DNA of 64,000 nt from Smallanthus sonchifolius (taxonomy: Eukaryota; Streptophyta; Magnoliopsida; Asterales; Asteraceae): the NCBI GenBank assembly GCA_023525975.1, contig CM042032.1, positions 16,808,001-16,872,000 of the forward strand. The letters run 5' to 3'. A program made the position numbers and the translations under genes. A model generated the notes under the pieces. The model searched no databases. It saw only the letters and a program-made list of their open reading frames with translations, and was not told the DNA's origin. Of the stretch, positions 21,159-30,651 are shown piece after piece (within the stretch, counting starts at the first letter, position 1; each line of letters starts with the position of its first letter).

Positions 21159-23336
21159 AATCATCCCCCTAACATTGGGTTTCGTCCCCGAAACCCGCCA
21201 CCACATGATCAACTTAGGGTAGCAATTCAACAATCCTCCTATATACTTTCTCAAAGTCAATTCCACCTTTCTTTGTGCTTTCAAGGAATAATACATGGTA
21301 GATCCCTCATCGCGCAATTAATTCGTCCCACTATTTAAGATAGTCTCATGTTCTTCCACAAGATTCAAAATCATAACCTCAACCTCACCGTGAGAAGAAA
21401 CGACAGCTTCTCTTGCCAAACATTTCATGGATGGGCCACACGAAATGTAACATGTAGTTTACTTGATTCCTATGGTAACTCCAATGGTAAGCCATTTACC
21501 AATATAACCTAGAGCTTAAACGGTCCCACCAGACGGGGACTTAGTCTCTCACGTTTTCAAACCTGATACACCCCTTTCAAGGGAAAAAAATTTATAACAC
21601 CATGTTGCCCATTTGAATAACAAAACACCTCCTTCCTATATTCGACTATTCATGTCACATCTTGAGCAGATTTTTCGATCGCACTCAATACACAAGATCT
21701 TTCATGCTAAATAATGAATCACACCATGATTCTTAGTCTCATGACATCTAATACAACCCCAACCAAACGGTATTCGACACCGTTCACCATTTAGTAATTC
21801 AATTAGCGGCATATGAATACTCAACGGTAATTAAGATGACACCATCTTCTAACCAACGATAATTACTCACTTGATTTCCTCCAATCGATAAGTAAAACCG
21901 AAAATTCAACCTGACTAGAAAAAGGTAGGGTCACACCACGCCGCGTCACACCCTTCCTTAAAATCGACATTCTGCAACTACTCGGACGAGTATGTTTCCT
22001 TTATGAACAGGAAATATGCATTCTCGGCCATACGACCCGCCATTACCAAAATCATAACAAGCTCCCACCATTTTCATATAACTTCGTAGTCAACTCCACT
22101 ACAAGTTTCTCCCACCTCATAATTGAAAGTTTCATAACCTCTACACCAACCCATCCATTGAGATTTAAGGTCTCAAGTGTTTCATACTTTTGGGATTCAA
22201 GGATCCCATCACATACATACAACACTCCTTTGAATCTCGAGACTTCAATTCAACCACCCAATAAACAGTCACTCGTTCCCTCCTCGAGTTATCTACTTTA
22301 GTTGCTACAATCTAGTTTACAACTATCTAAGAGAATACGCGATAATCCCGCCTCATAGCATAACGACATAACCGAGTCTAATGCGAGAGGCACCAAAATA
22401 ACCGATAAGCACACGGTTTCTCCAAGTAAGGACACGACAATTGCCTTACCCAAATCCTCTTTCACAACTCTGAAAGGCAGCTCCTTATCCGTGAGCCAAA
22501 CACTCAGTTTATCTCCAATGACTTAATCATAAGTCATCCTTTGAGATTCAAACATCTGAATCACAATCCCTCTTGAAGTTCGAACACTTCATTCTCAAAT
22601 AACGTTGGTGAAGTTCTAGGACTTCAAACACCACTTGGTGAAGTTCTAGGACTTCAAACACCACTTGTGAAGTTCTAGGACTTCAAACACCACTTGTGAA
22701 GTACTAAGACTTCAAACACCACTTGTGAAGTTCTAGGACTTCAAACACTACTTGTGAAGTTCTAGGACTTCAAACACCACTTGTGAAGTTCTAGGACTTC
22801 AAACAACACTTGTGAAGTTCTAGGACTTCAAACTCCACTTATGAAGTTCTAAGACTTCAAACACCACTTTTCCTCGTTTACCTCTATCTTTGATGGGTCT
22901 ACAGATATGCCTTCATAATTCATCACCTCATCCAAAAATAGATTTCCACCAAAGCCAAAAATGGCACACCGCAATCTCATAGTATCCGCATTGGATTTCA
23001 TAACCATTTATGGGATATCACCTTCCTCTACATTCATTGGTTGAATCTAGGACCTAAGTCACTTGTTCAACCTCGACAATTGATGCACAACGCATTCTTT
23101 CATTCTTCAACTCTACAAAGAATTTTTACACCCCAAAAAGAGACACTCGGGGTATAAAATCCTTAATGAACTCTCTCAAAACTGGAACATCAAGTATTCC
23201 ATTACTCCGGTTGGTGTCAATGGCATAAGCCAGGTACACACCAATTCATGCGCCATGTGTTTCACTGTCTCTAGATAAGAACAGATCGGCATGTCACCTC
23301 TTGGCCACACACGACAACGATATGGTCACTAAGTAA
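21159..23336 (-). pseudogene. pol: E pol remnants (RT, RNase H, integrase C-terminus)
   Basis: Only fragments survive, found by reading the minus strand in all frames. RT-like words covering the GHYEF-MPFG region lie at about 23100-22980 and the LGHVV-VDPSKIE region at 22930-22880. An RNase H block (GASRIRLG) lies at about 22440-22320. The integrase tail with WKGV and LSPRLVGPF is at about 21620-21510, followed by a CLARE word at about 21425. Frames shift every few dozen residues and stops are common. A GGGGACGAAACCC box and TTAGGGGGATGA polypurine tract (21161-21173) precede the LTR. No open frame remains. Confidence 0.75.
22560..22870. repeat. Palindromic tandem array inside E pol
   Basis: About ten units of 29-30 bp with core TGAAGTTCTAGGACTTCA (arms TGAAGT and ACTTCA), separated by AACACCACT-like spacers. 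It lies between RT and RNase H remnants, and the same core type occurs in the E LTR. Confidence 0.92.
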
Positions 23337-24145
23337 CCAATTGAGGTCTAACACCCACCCTAGACCTTATCGGTTACACCCATTCTAAACTTGATTAATT
23401 ACACCTTAAACAAGTTTTAACCTCCCAACACAATCATTCACCCATTTGGGTTCCACCCAAATTCACCAAAAACTCTAATTTTACAAATCACCATAAAATT
23501 TGAGATTTTATGGTTAATTATGTGTCTAATAACTCCCTAGACACTTACCAAACCTCAATTCAACATTCAAACATCCCCAAATCGAAAACCCCCAATTTGG
23601 CCGCAAGAATCCTAATTTCAAGATTCTTAAATTGGATGGTTTAAGGATGTTTTAACCATTCAATCAACATTAGACGAGCTAGATTATAAGTAATGAACCA
23701 TAATCCACCACAAATTCAGCCTCTAATTTGATTTTCTTCAAAACCCACCAAGAACACCATTAATGGTGGATTGAAGGTTTGAAAGAGAACTTACTTGCAT
23801 TCTTGAAGAAGGTGAACACCACTACTCATCTAGATTCTTCATGCAATTCACCAATTTCGATTTCCAGCATCTCCACCTCTTTCTCTCTTCTCATTTTCGC
23901 AAGACACACACACAATATGTGTGTGTCTGCGTTCTTCTCCACCAAAACCAAAACCAAAACCAAAACCAGATTGGTTTAATTACACAACCAGTCCTTCAAG
24001 TTCATATTTGATCTCATTCTTGCCATAAGTTAGTCAAAACCAATTATTTACAACATAACACCCCCAGACTTCCAATTTATTTATTTCACCACTTCAAATA
24101 ATATAAAATATATTATTTTAATAAACCTAAAGTTGGTTCGTTACA
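23337..24145 (-). repeat. E 5' LTR, truncated (809 bp)
   Basis: Matches 20389-21158 with small differences, including a lost GACCCGTTTG word near 23449 and added ACACACACAATATGTGTG near 23907. The remaining LTR part is deleted and RT sequence begins directly at 23336. Confidence 0.88.
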
Positions 24146-24908
24146 GACCCAGTCGATGCTGAAGGTGAAAGTAGTAGCTCCTGGAGGAGGATGCCTCAGG
24201 AGTGGTTTAAGAAGACAAAGCAGGCCACGTGGTACAAACCACAATACACTGACAAATATGGCGTTGCAGGCATGATTCTCTCTGTTCGGTTTGAAGAAGA
24301 CAAGGGGTTATTTGCAATTAAACGTTCTAGTGTGGTGCAATACCTAAAACCAACAACAGAAGCATTCAACTCTTTACCCAAATATGACCTGATCAATTTG
24401 GCTAACCTCGAACTATGTGGTGATACATCTTATGCGGTAGCTAAAGGTCTGTGGGGAGCTTGACCGAGAGAGGGAGGTTTAGGAAATTTTGAGATGTTTC
24501 AGCCTCAAGTACCAAGGCGTGTAAAAGACAAAACAAAGATACATCCAGTAACACACAAGTCCTTAAAAAAACTTGTTTACAAGATAGTACTCTGCGAGAC
24601 TCACATATCTCTGAGGAGAATTCCTCAAGATGTGTTGGGAAACATGTGGTACTCGTATGTAGTGATTCAAAAGATGAGCTTACAGGAGATTGTCAGAGTG
24701 TTTGATGAAATATGTTTCATCAATTTTTCTGTGAAAGATTTGGAAGTGTTGGTGGACAAGTATTGCTTGCATACAGATGAGTGGACCAAGATGCTAGCCA
24801 CCCGTTACAAAAAACTGGTGAAATTATGCTATGACTACAAGTTAAGGCTAGGTGGCGGGGGTCAAGCTGGGAGCTCATGAGAAGACTGAAGACATCCAGA
24901 GGTGCTTT

Positions 24909-25094
24909 CAACGGGGAGTCTGTTGAAGCATGTTTTGGTGACAGGCACTCTGGATCATGATCAAGCTTTTGTTATTTATCTTTCAGTCTCGTTTGTATGT
25001 ATTAGTACTTGTTGTATTTGTTTTTGTTGATCGAGTTGTAATTTCTGAACTTGTATTTTTAATAGTTTGCATGTTTTGGTTGAACTAAGCAAAT
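24909..25094 (+). repeat. S polypurine tract and start of S 3' LTR
   Basis: CAACGGGGAGTC (24909-24920) directly precedes TGTTGAAGCATG at 24921. Element D has the same junction (AAAGGGGAGTC then TGTTAGGACATG). The LTR is cut at 25094 by B and resumes at 45115. Confidence 0.75.
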
Positions 25095-25957
25095 TGTGAC
25101 AATCCGACTTTTCAAATTAATCCCGTTAGTAATTCCGTTAAATATTATGTTAAATCCTAACCAAGTTAACTCAATTCTAAAACCAAGGGATCATTTCTGT
25201 CAAAGCTAAAGTTGCAAGGACTGGTATTGTAAATTACCAGAAACCCTAGTAGGCACGGTCGCGCCTTGTTTTGGCATGGTTGCGCCAAGTGCCCTGGCAC
25301 GGTCGCGCTTATTGTCAGTTGAAATGTAAACGCAGTCTTTAATCGCAAATTCGTTCAATTTCGTAACCGTTCTGCACGTTCCTACCTTTAACGAGCATCA
25401 TTAAGACTTTAAACCTCGTTATTACTCCAAATTAAACCCAATTATGGTCATGATTATTGTAACCGTCGACCCTTTATCAAATATCAACACATTCGGTCAA
25501 CTCTCGTATTACTCTAATGAATTGAACGAACACACACCTAAATCGCAACTGTTAGAACCTGTTGCACACTCGAATTTGGACGGAATCGCTGCAGTGGTCG
25601 TCGGGGATCGAAGTCGACGACGACAGAATCTGTTCTAGTCGGGAACCTTCAATTCGAGTTCGTTTCTTGCAAATTCCTTCCTGTTTACTTTCATTTTTAC
25701 TTCATGATGAATAGCCCTATGATTATTTGGGCTTACAACATCAAATCGGTGATGAACCAATTCTAGGGTTCATCACATTCGAGGTTTAATCGATTACTAG
25801 TCCAGGCTTAATCTCAATCAAATTAACCTATACCGATAGATTCAAAAAGTCCTGTTAAACAGAACCCCATGTCCTTTTGGTCAATCGCGATCGAAACCAA
25901 ACGGATTTGGATTTATTGGGTTATTCTATTAAACTTTGTGTCTATAAATCCAGGAGA

Positions 25958-26200
25958 CACGGCCGTGCCTAGTTTTAGCACGGTCGTGCCTCACCCTCTG
26001 ACCCGGTCATGCCTCTTGGCTAGACCTGGTCGTGCCTCAGAACCCTAGACACGGTCGTGCCTGGCTCGGACACGGTTGTGCCTAGTGATCAGCTTTGTTG
26101 TGTCTTCTGTTTTGATCAACACGGTCACGACCCTGACCAGCACGGTCGCGCCCGTAACCTTAACACGATCGTGCCTTGTCTTAGGCACGGTCGTGTGTGA
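25958..26200. repeat. B LTR palindrome array, CACGGTCGTG type
   Basis: Ten or so copies of a 14-bp core GGCACGGTCGTGCC, a near-perfect inverted repeat with arms GGCACG and CGTGCC, at irregular spacing of about 18-30 bp. Variants such as CACGGTCGCGCC break one pair. A smaller group (three copies) is at 25252-25312. Confidence 0.88.
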
Positions 26201-26510
26201 GAAACCTGTTGTTAGAATGTTTTTATTAATATTCATATTTTTATTTTCAAAACAATAATTATTATATATTATTTTTCATTTATCACGAAACGCATTTATA
26301 CTAATTTAAAAATCCGTATTTTCGTAAACTCGTTCGTTTACCCATTAATCTTTAGAATGTTTAAAGACGTTCTAATCCTCCGTGTGTCGTCACAAATCCC
26401 ATTGAGTCCCTAACTGTTATGTTGTAATTATAGGGAATTCGTAAGCCGTGTCAGGCTAACGCTTGAGATTTCAGTCTCGTACTTGTGTGATTACTACCTA
26501 CGTCGTTCAG

Positions 26511-26975
26511 GTGAGTTTTCACGGCCCCTTTTACTGCTTTTAAACTGGGGGAGAAAACATGACGCGAACTCTTTTTGATTTTTGTACTTCATATTGTATC
26601 ACTTGTTATGACTATGCGTAAACTCTATCATGAAAGTCCTCACATCGAACAGTTTAAATATGAGAATAGCGAGGTATGTTGGGTAGTACTACTGGGTTTG
26701 ACAAACCTCGCCCGCGTTAGTCGCGCTAACTCGATTGGATATCGAACGGGTGCAATATTGACCTAAACGTGCACCATGGTTGATAGGCCTGGTGGGAGGC
26801 ATTCAAACAGTCAGTTTACGGTTGCGAGCGTAATAGCAAACATGAACATGGGTTAGCTACCCGTCGATATATATATGTTGATTGTATAATAAATCTGGTA
26901 AACGTTTATTTGTATATTGAAACCTGTGAACTCACCAACCTCGTGTTGACATCATTTTCTTACATTTTTTCTCAG
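26511..26975 (+). other. Putative intron inside B 5' LTR
   Basis: Donor GTTCAG/GTGAGTTT at 26511, stem pair CCCC (26525-26528) and GGGGG (26547-26551), TTGAC before a strong pyrimidine run and acceptor TTTTTTCTCAG ending at 26975. The 3' LTR copy is 44340-44795 with donor TTCAT/GTGAG. Confidence 0.55.
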
Positions 26976-27292
26976 GTCGCTTAAGATAGGGCACAGGTGC
27001 ATGCATAGGGCATGCATGGAGTCTTATGATTTATTTATAAATTAATATTGTTGAATTGCTTGTACTTTGTTTTTGGACTTCGTTTGCACTGGACACTTTG
27101 GGACTTTGCTTGGGTGCATTTGTTTTGCGCATTTATTTTCGTTTTACGCTTCCGCACTTACTTTGATCATTTATGATAAATTTTCATTTTAGTCCCATAT
27201 AGTGTCGTTTAATGTAACTAATGACTGCGATCCTGTTTGTCACTTCCCAAACGGTAAAATTCCGTTAGTTGAAATTTAAGGGTGTGACAGAT

Positions 27293-27304
27293 TGGTATCA
27301 GAGC
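27293..27304 (+). other. B primer-binding site (tRNA-iMet)
   Basis: TGGTATCAGAGC begins four bases after the B 5' LTR. Confidence 0.9.
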
Positions 27305-27410
27305 CATTGGTTATAGAGAACTAGGATTGCATACTAGACTATAACCTCACACATTAGTTACATGTCATAGACATTTTGATTTTGGCACTTATGTATTACG
27401 TTACAGGATC

Positions 27411-28139
27411 ATGTCGTCAACCCCACCACCATCACCTAAGGCATCTACCTTATCATCCTCGGAGCCCAAAAGGCGCTGAACTAGTTCTAGTAACAACTCG
27501 GTAGAACAGGGTGAACCGAGTAATGCACAAGCAAGGAACACAACACTTAATTGGAATGCATACCCGAAGATGATCCAAAGGTGGATCGAGATAGGAAATG
27601 TTCCATCACCCTATTTTTGTTCAACTTCCCCATCCTCTACTTTGCCAAGCTTGCCATGCACCATGGAACAAGCTTTCGCAGATTTTGTGTTTATCATAAC
27701 TAAGGAGTTAAAAGCGATGAAGGAAACCACTGATGAGATACCCGACATTCTAGAACGGGAGCCATAAATGGAAGAAAACAAGGAGCAAATAGAGCATCTG
27801 ACCACTGAACTAGCAGCAACGGATCAGGTCCATAATCTTTTGGTGGATCGGGTTACACATTTGGAGACGAGGGTGGACACCTCGGACCATGAGGTAGGAG
27901 GGATTCTGGAGAGAGTGACTCATCTGGAAGCCCAACTACAAGTAGCAGACCATACTGTTGAAGGACTTCGGGAGAGAGTGACCCACTTAGAAGCTCAACT
28001 ACAAGCAGCCCTATTTCTAGAGGACGTTCCATTTTTGGACGACGAGGATGAGTCCTTAGAGGAGGAGCCACCCGAGGAGGAACCGGTGGAAATCGACGAT
28101 GCACAATCATACGTTTCTTCCGATGACAAGGAAGTTTGA
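27411..28139 (+). pseudogene. B ORF upstream of gag, coiled-coil protein
   Basis: A single frame from ATG 27411 to TGA 28137-28139 (243 codons) interrupted by TGA at about 27477 and TAA at 27766-27768. The N-terminus is Ser/Pro-rich. The C-terminal third has three near-repeats of a heptad pattern (ERVTHLEAQLQ) and an acidic tail (EEEPPEEEPVE), so a coiled coil is likely. No known catalytic domain is seen. It lies between the primer site and gag, where most Gypsy elements have no ORF; Gypsy elements with such a pre-gag ORF are, from memory, known in Asteraceae. It could be an accessory gag domain joined by splicing or a separate protein. The two stops make this copy non-functional. Confidence 0.65.
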
Positions 28140-28392
28140 TGATCTTTCTATTCTATCTTTCCTTTTTCATTAATGTTTCGCTTATGTTATTTCCCTTTTC
28201 AACCTAGATGGGTAAGGTTGTTCCCATTCAATAAAGGCATGAGAAGTTTAATGTTTTGAGTTATTTATTTTGTAGCTTTACAATTTATTTAATTTTCAAA
28301 ATGTTAGATGCTGTATTTCCTTACTTGTACATAAATAATGTTTAATATGCGATATATTTCTCATTGTTTTGAATTTGTGAATGTGAAGAATC

Positions 28393-29159
28393 ATGTCGGG
28401 AAGAGGACGTGGAGGTCGTGCTGGTGGTCGAGGTACCATCAACATGACAACAGCAGAGCTGGCGGTACTAATCAACGATAGTGTGGCTGAGGCTCTAGTA
28501 GTACAGAATGCTTCAGGTAAATGTTATAACCATTGACTAGTGAGGTCAATTCATCTCTCAAAGCGCCTTTCCTAAGCCTTATAACCTTGAACCTATATTA
28601 TGTTTCTAATCCAGGTCAGCAGAATCAGCAACCAGCATGCACATTCAAAACATTTATGGACTGCAAGCCCCACACCTTTAGTGGAGCAGAAGGAGCTGTC
28701 GGACTACTCTAGTGGTTCAAAAAAGTAGAATCGGTATGTGTCATGTGCAACTTCCCATTGGCCATCAGGTCAAGTTCGCTTCTGGAACTTTGGAGGTCCC
28801 GACTCTCACTTGATGGAATGCTCAGGTCCAAATGTTGGGTCTAGCTATGGCCAATGCCCTCCCATGGGAGGAGTTTAAGACAATGATGAAGGAGGAGTAC
28901 TGTCCTCGGGATGAAATTCAAAAGTTGGAAGGAGAATTCTGAACCTGAAAATGGAAGATTCAGAAATTGAGCTATATACCACTCGTTCCCATGAGCTTGC
29001 TACCATGTGCGATATGGTGACTCCTTATTACAAGAGGTTTGAGCTGTATATTGGAGGCTTGGTGCCTCATATTCAGAGTATGGTTACTTCATCCAACCCT
29101 ACTACCATCCAGCAGACTATCAGACTTGCCCACAAGTTACTGACCAGGCAGTAACTCAA
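28393..29159 (+). pseudogene. gag: B gag capsid region with a small intron
   Basis: Start ATG at 28393 opens an Arg/Gly-rich N-terminus (SGRGRGGRAGGRG). The first exon ends at 28516. A 98-bp intron (28517-28614) has donor TTCAG/GTAAAT, a CTAAT branch-like word and acceptor AATCCAG/GT, and removing it keeps the frame. The following capsid domain begins ACTFKTFMDCKP. A TAG at about 28710 replaces a Gln, and frameshifts occur between 28740 and 28951. The last open part, 28951-29154, ends in the usual capsid words HELATMCDMVTP and KRFELYIGGL. Capsid assembly is the family role. This copy is broken. Confidence 0.75.
28517..28614 (+). other. Intron in B gag (98 bp)
   Basis: GTAAAT donor and CAG acceptor. 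The sequence between them contains stops in the reading frame, while the flanking exons join in phase 1 into a capsid-like sequence. Confidence 0.7.
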
Positions 29160-30450
29160 GGGACTCTACCCCCGAGAGGTTCGGTCTCTAAATCCACTAA
29201 CAACCATAAGCGCAAGTTTGATCACAACGACAAATCTCACTCCAGCTCCAAGGAACCCAGTTTAATCAACCATAGCAGCAGCAGCGTAAGTTTGAACCTG
29301 CTAATAACTTCAATCAGACGACCTCATCAGGTCCGAATCAGGGTGAATATGCTGGGAAGTATCCTAAATGCAAAAAATGTGGCTATCACCACACAGGAAC
29401 TTGTGACCGAAAGCGTTGCCAGCGATGTGGTTAGATGGGCCACGCTGTGAAAGACTGTAGGGTTACACTTCCGAACAAGCAACCATTTCGACCGCAGGGA
29501 TTTACAAGAGGATGTTTTCAGTGCGGTAAGGAGGGACATATTCAGAGGGATTGTCCTCAGTCAAAGAGGAGTGATAATGGAAATGGTAACGGTAACGACA
29601 ATAATCAGGGCAACAATGGTTCCAACAACAATCAAAGCAACAACAACGGTGGCAATAATGCTAATAATGGAGGGAATAGTACAAAAGGACGAGCCTTCAT
29701 ACTAGGATCTGGAGAAGCTCGATATGATCATAATGTGGTCACCGGTAAGTTTCGCTTAAACATTTACTTCGCTTCTGTTCTATTTGATACCGGTGCTGAT
29801 AGGAGTTTTATATCTAAGAAGCTTAGTGATATGATAAAAGGAACTCCAACTCTGTTAGAAACTAAGTATATAATATAGATAGTTGATGGCCAGATAATTG
29901 AAGCAACCCACATTCTTAAGGGTTGTAAGCTTGAGCTGGCTAGTCGTATACCTGATATCGACCTTATGCCAGTCACACTTGGTAGTTTTGATGTAATTGT
30001 TGGTATGGATTGGTTATCTAAAAACCAAGCTGAAATTGTCTGTTGTGAGAAAATTGTTCGCATTCCTCTCCCTTGTGGAGAAATCCTTACCGTTCAAGGC
30101 GAAAAGAGTGGTGCAGTCGTAGGCATCATATCATTCATGAAAGCGCAGAAGTGCCTACGTAAAGTTCATACTGCTATTCTGGCACTCGTTGCCAAGCAAC
30201 CATCAAAAGAGAAGAAAATTGATGTTATTCCCATCGTTCGTGATTTTCTGGAAGTGTTTCCCGAAGACTTGCCTGGTCTGCCACCACACCGTTGTTGGAG
30301 CATATTCTGGTGACAACGAGCTTGAAGATATTATGTCTTAGTCTTAGAGTCTTTGACTTGTAATTGATAGAATTGTTAGCAACAGTTAAAGGGGAGTCTG
30401 TTAGGACATGTTTTGTAACCGTTGATAAAATTCTGTATAAGTTCATAGAG

Positions 30451-30631
30451 AGGCGAACTTGACAAGTTCGCCTAAGCATCTTTAGGAGCGAACTTGACAA
30501 TTTCGCCTAAGCATCTTTAGGAGCGAACTTGTTAAGTTCGCCTAAGGAATATTGTACAAATTCATAAAGAGGCAAACTTAACAAGTTCACCTAAGCATCT
30601 TTAGAAGCGAACTTGTTAAGTTCGCCTATAG
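30451..30631. repeat. D LTR hairpin array, GCGAACTTG/CAAGTTCGC type
   Basis: Five units of about 35 bp (one pair has a longer spacer). The best has arms GCGAACTTG and CAAGTTCGC around a single A, with linker CTAAGCATCTTTAGGA. It ends about 13 bp before the TATA box. Confidence 0.92.
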
Positions 30632-30643
30632 CAGGTTTTTGTC

Positions 30644-30651
30644 TATAAATA
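30644..30651 (+). promoter_or_regulatory. D LTR TATA box
   Basis: TATAAATA follows the hairpin array directly, then a purine-rich AGAAGAAGAGAGAGCAG leader, the usual layout of an LTR promoter. Confidence 0.65.

Larger units (their letters stand above)
18483..24145 (-). mobile_element. Decayed Ty3/Gypsy element E, minus strand
   Basis: Flanked by GACCC (18478-18482 and 24146-24150). Read on the minus strand it has a truncated 5' LTR (24145-23337), RT, RNase H and integrase remnants, a polypurine tract and a full 3' LTR (21158-18483). Termini are TGTAACGAACC and GGTTGTTACA. The 5' LTR runs straight into RT sequence at 23336, so most of the 5' LTR, primer site, gag and protease have been deleted. 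Confidence 0.88.
16147..24880 (+). pseudogene. S third ORF (env-position), interrupted by E
   Basis: The ORF occupies 16147-18482 and 24151-24880, about 1000 codons with E removed, and joins in frame across one GACCC. It follows pol, where Sireviruses may carry a so-called env-like gene. Its N-terminal domain (about 16320-16900; AMVGLSLNGGYNFSRYVY, LLYPRFIQLLI) resembles a protein often found beside Asteraceae Copia pol genes and of unknown function. Then come an Asp/Ser acidic stretch (16940-17180), a Thr/Pro-rich part (17430-17640), a coiled-coil-like stretch with an MDSQM tail (17740-18030), a Gly-rich linker, and a basic C-terminal domain (24191-24880). I see no signal peptide or membrane span, so an envelope role is not supported. 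It is broken by stops at 16201 and about 16225, frameshifts near 16320, 16797 and 18160, a stop at 18304, and TGA at 24461. Confidence 0.75.
25095..27289 (+). repeat. B 5' LTR (2195 bp)
   Basis: Contains two zones of short palindromes of the GGCACGGTCGTGCC type (25252-25312 and 25958-26200), a putative intron (26511-26975), the block GTTAGTCGCGCTAAC (26716-26730) and the end GGGTGTGACA. Confidence 0.95.

Noticed and set aside
27411..28139. Upstream ORF of B as a captured host gene
   Set aside because: Nothing identifies a host family, and coiled-coil frames between primer site and gag occur in related plant elements, so an element-encoded accessory frame is the simpler reading.
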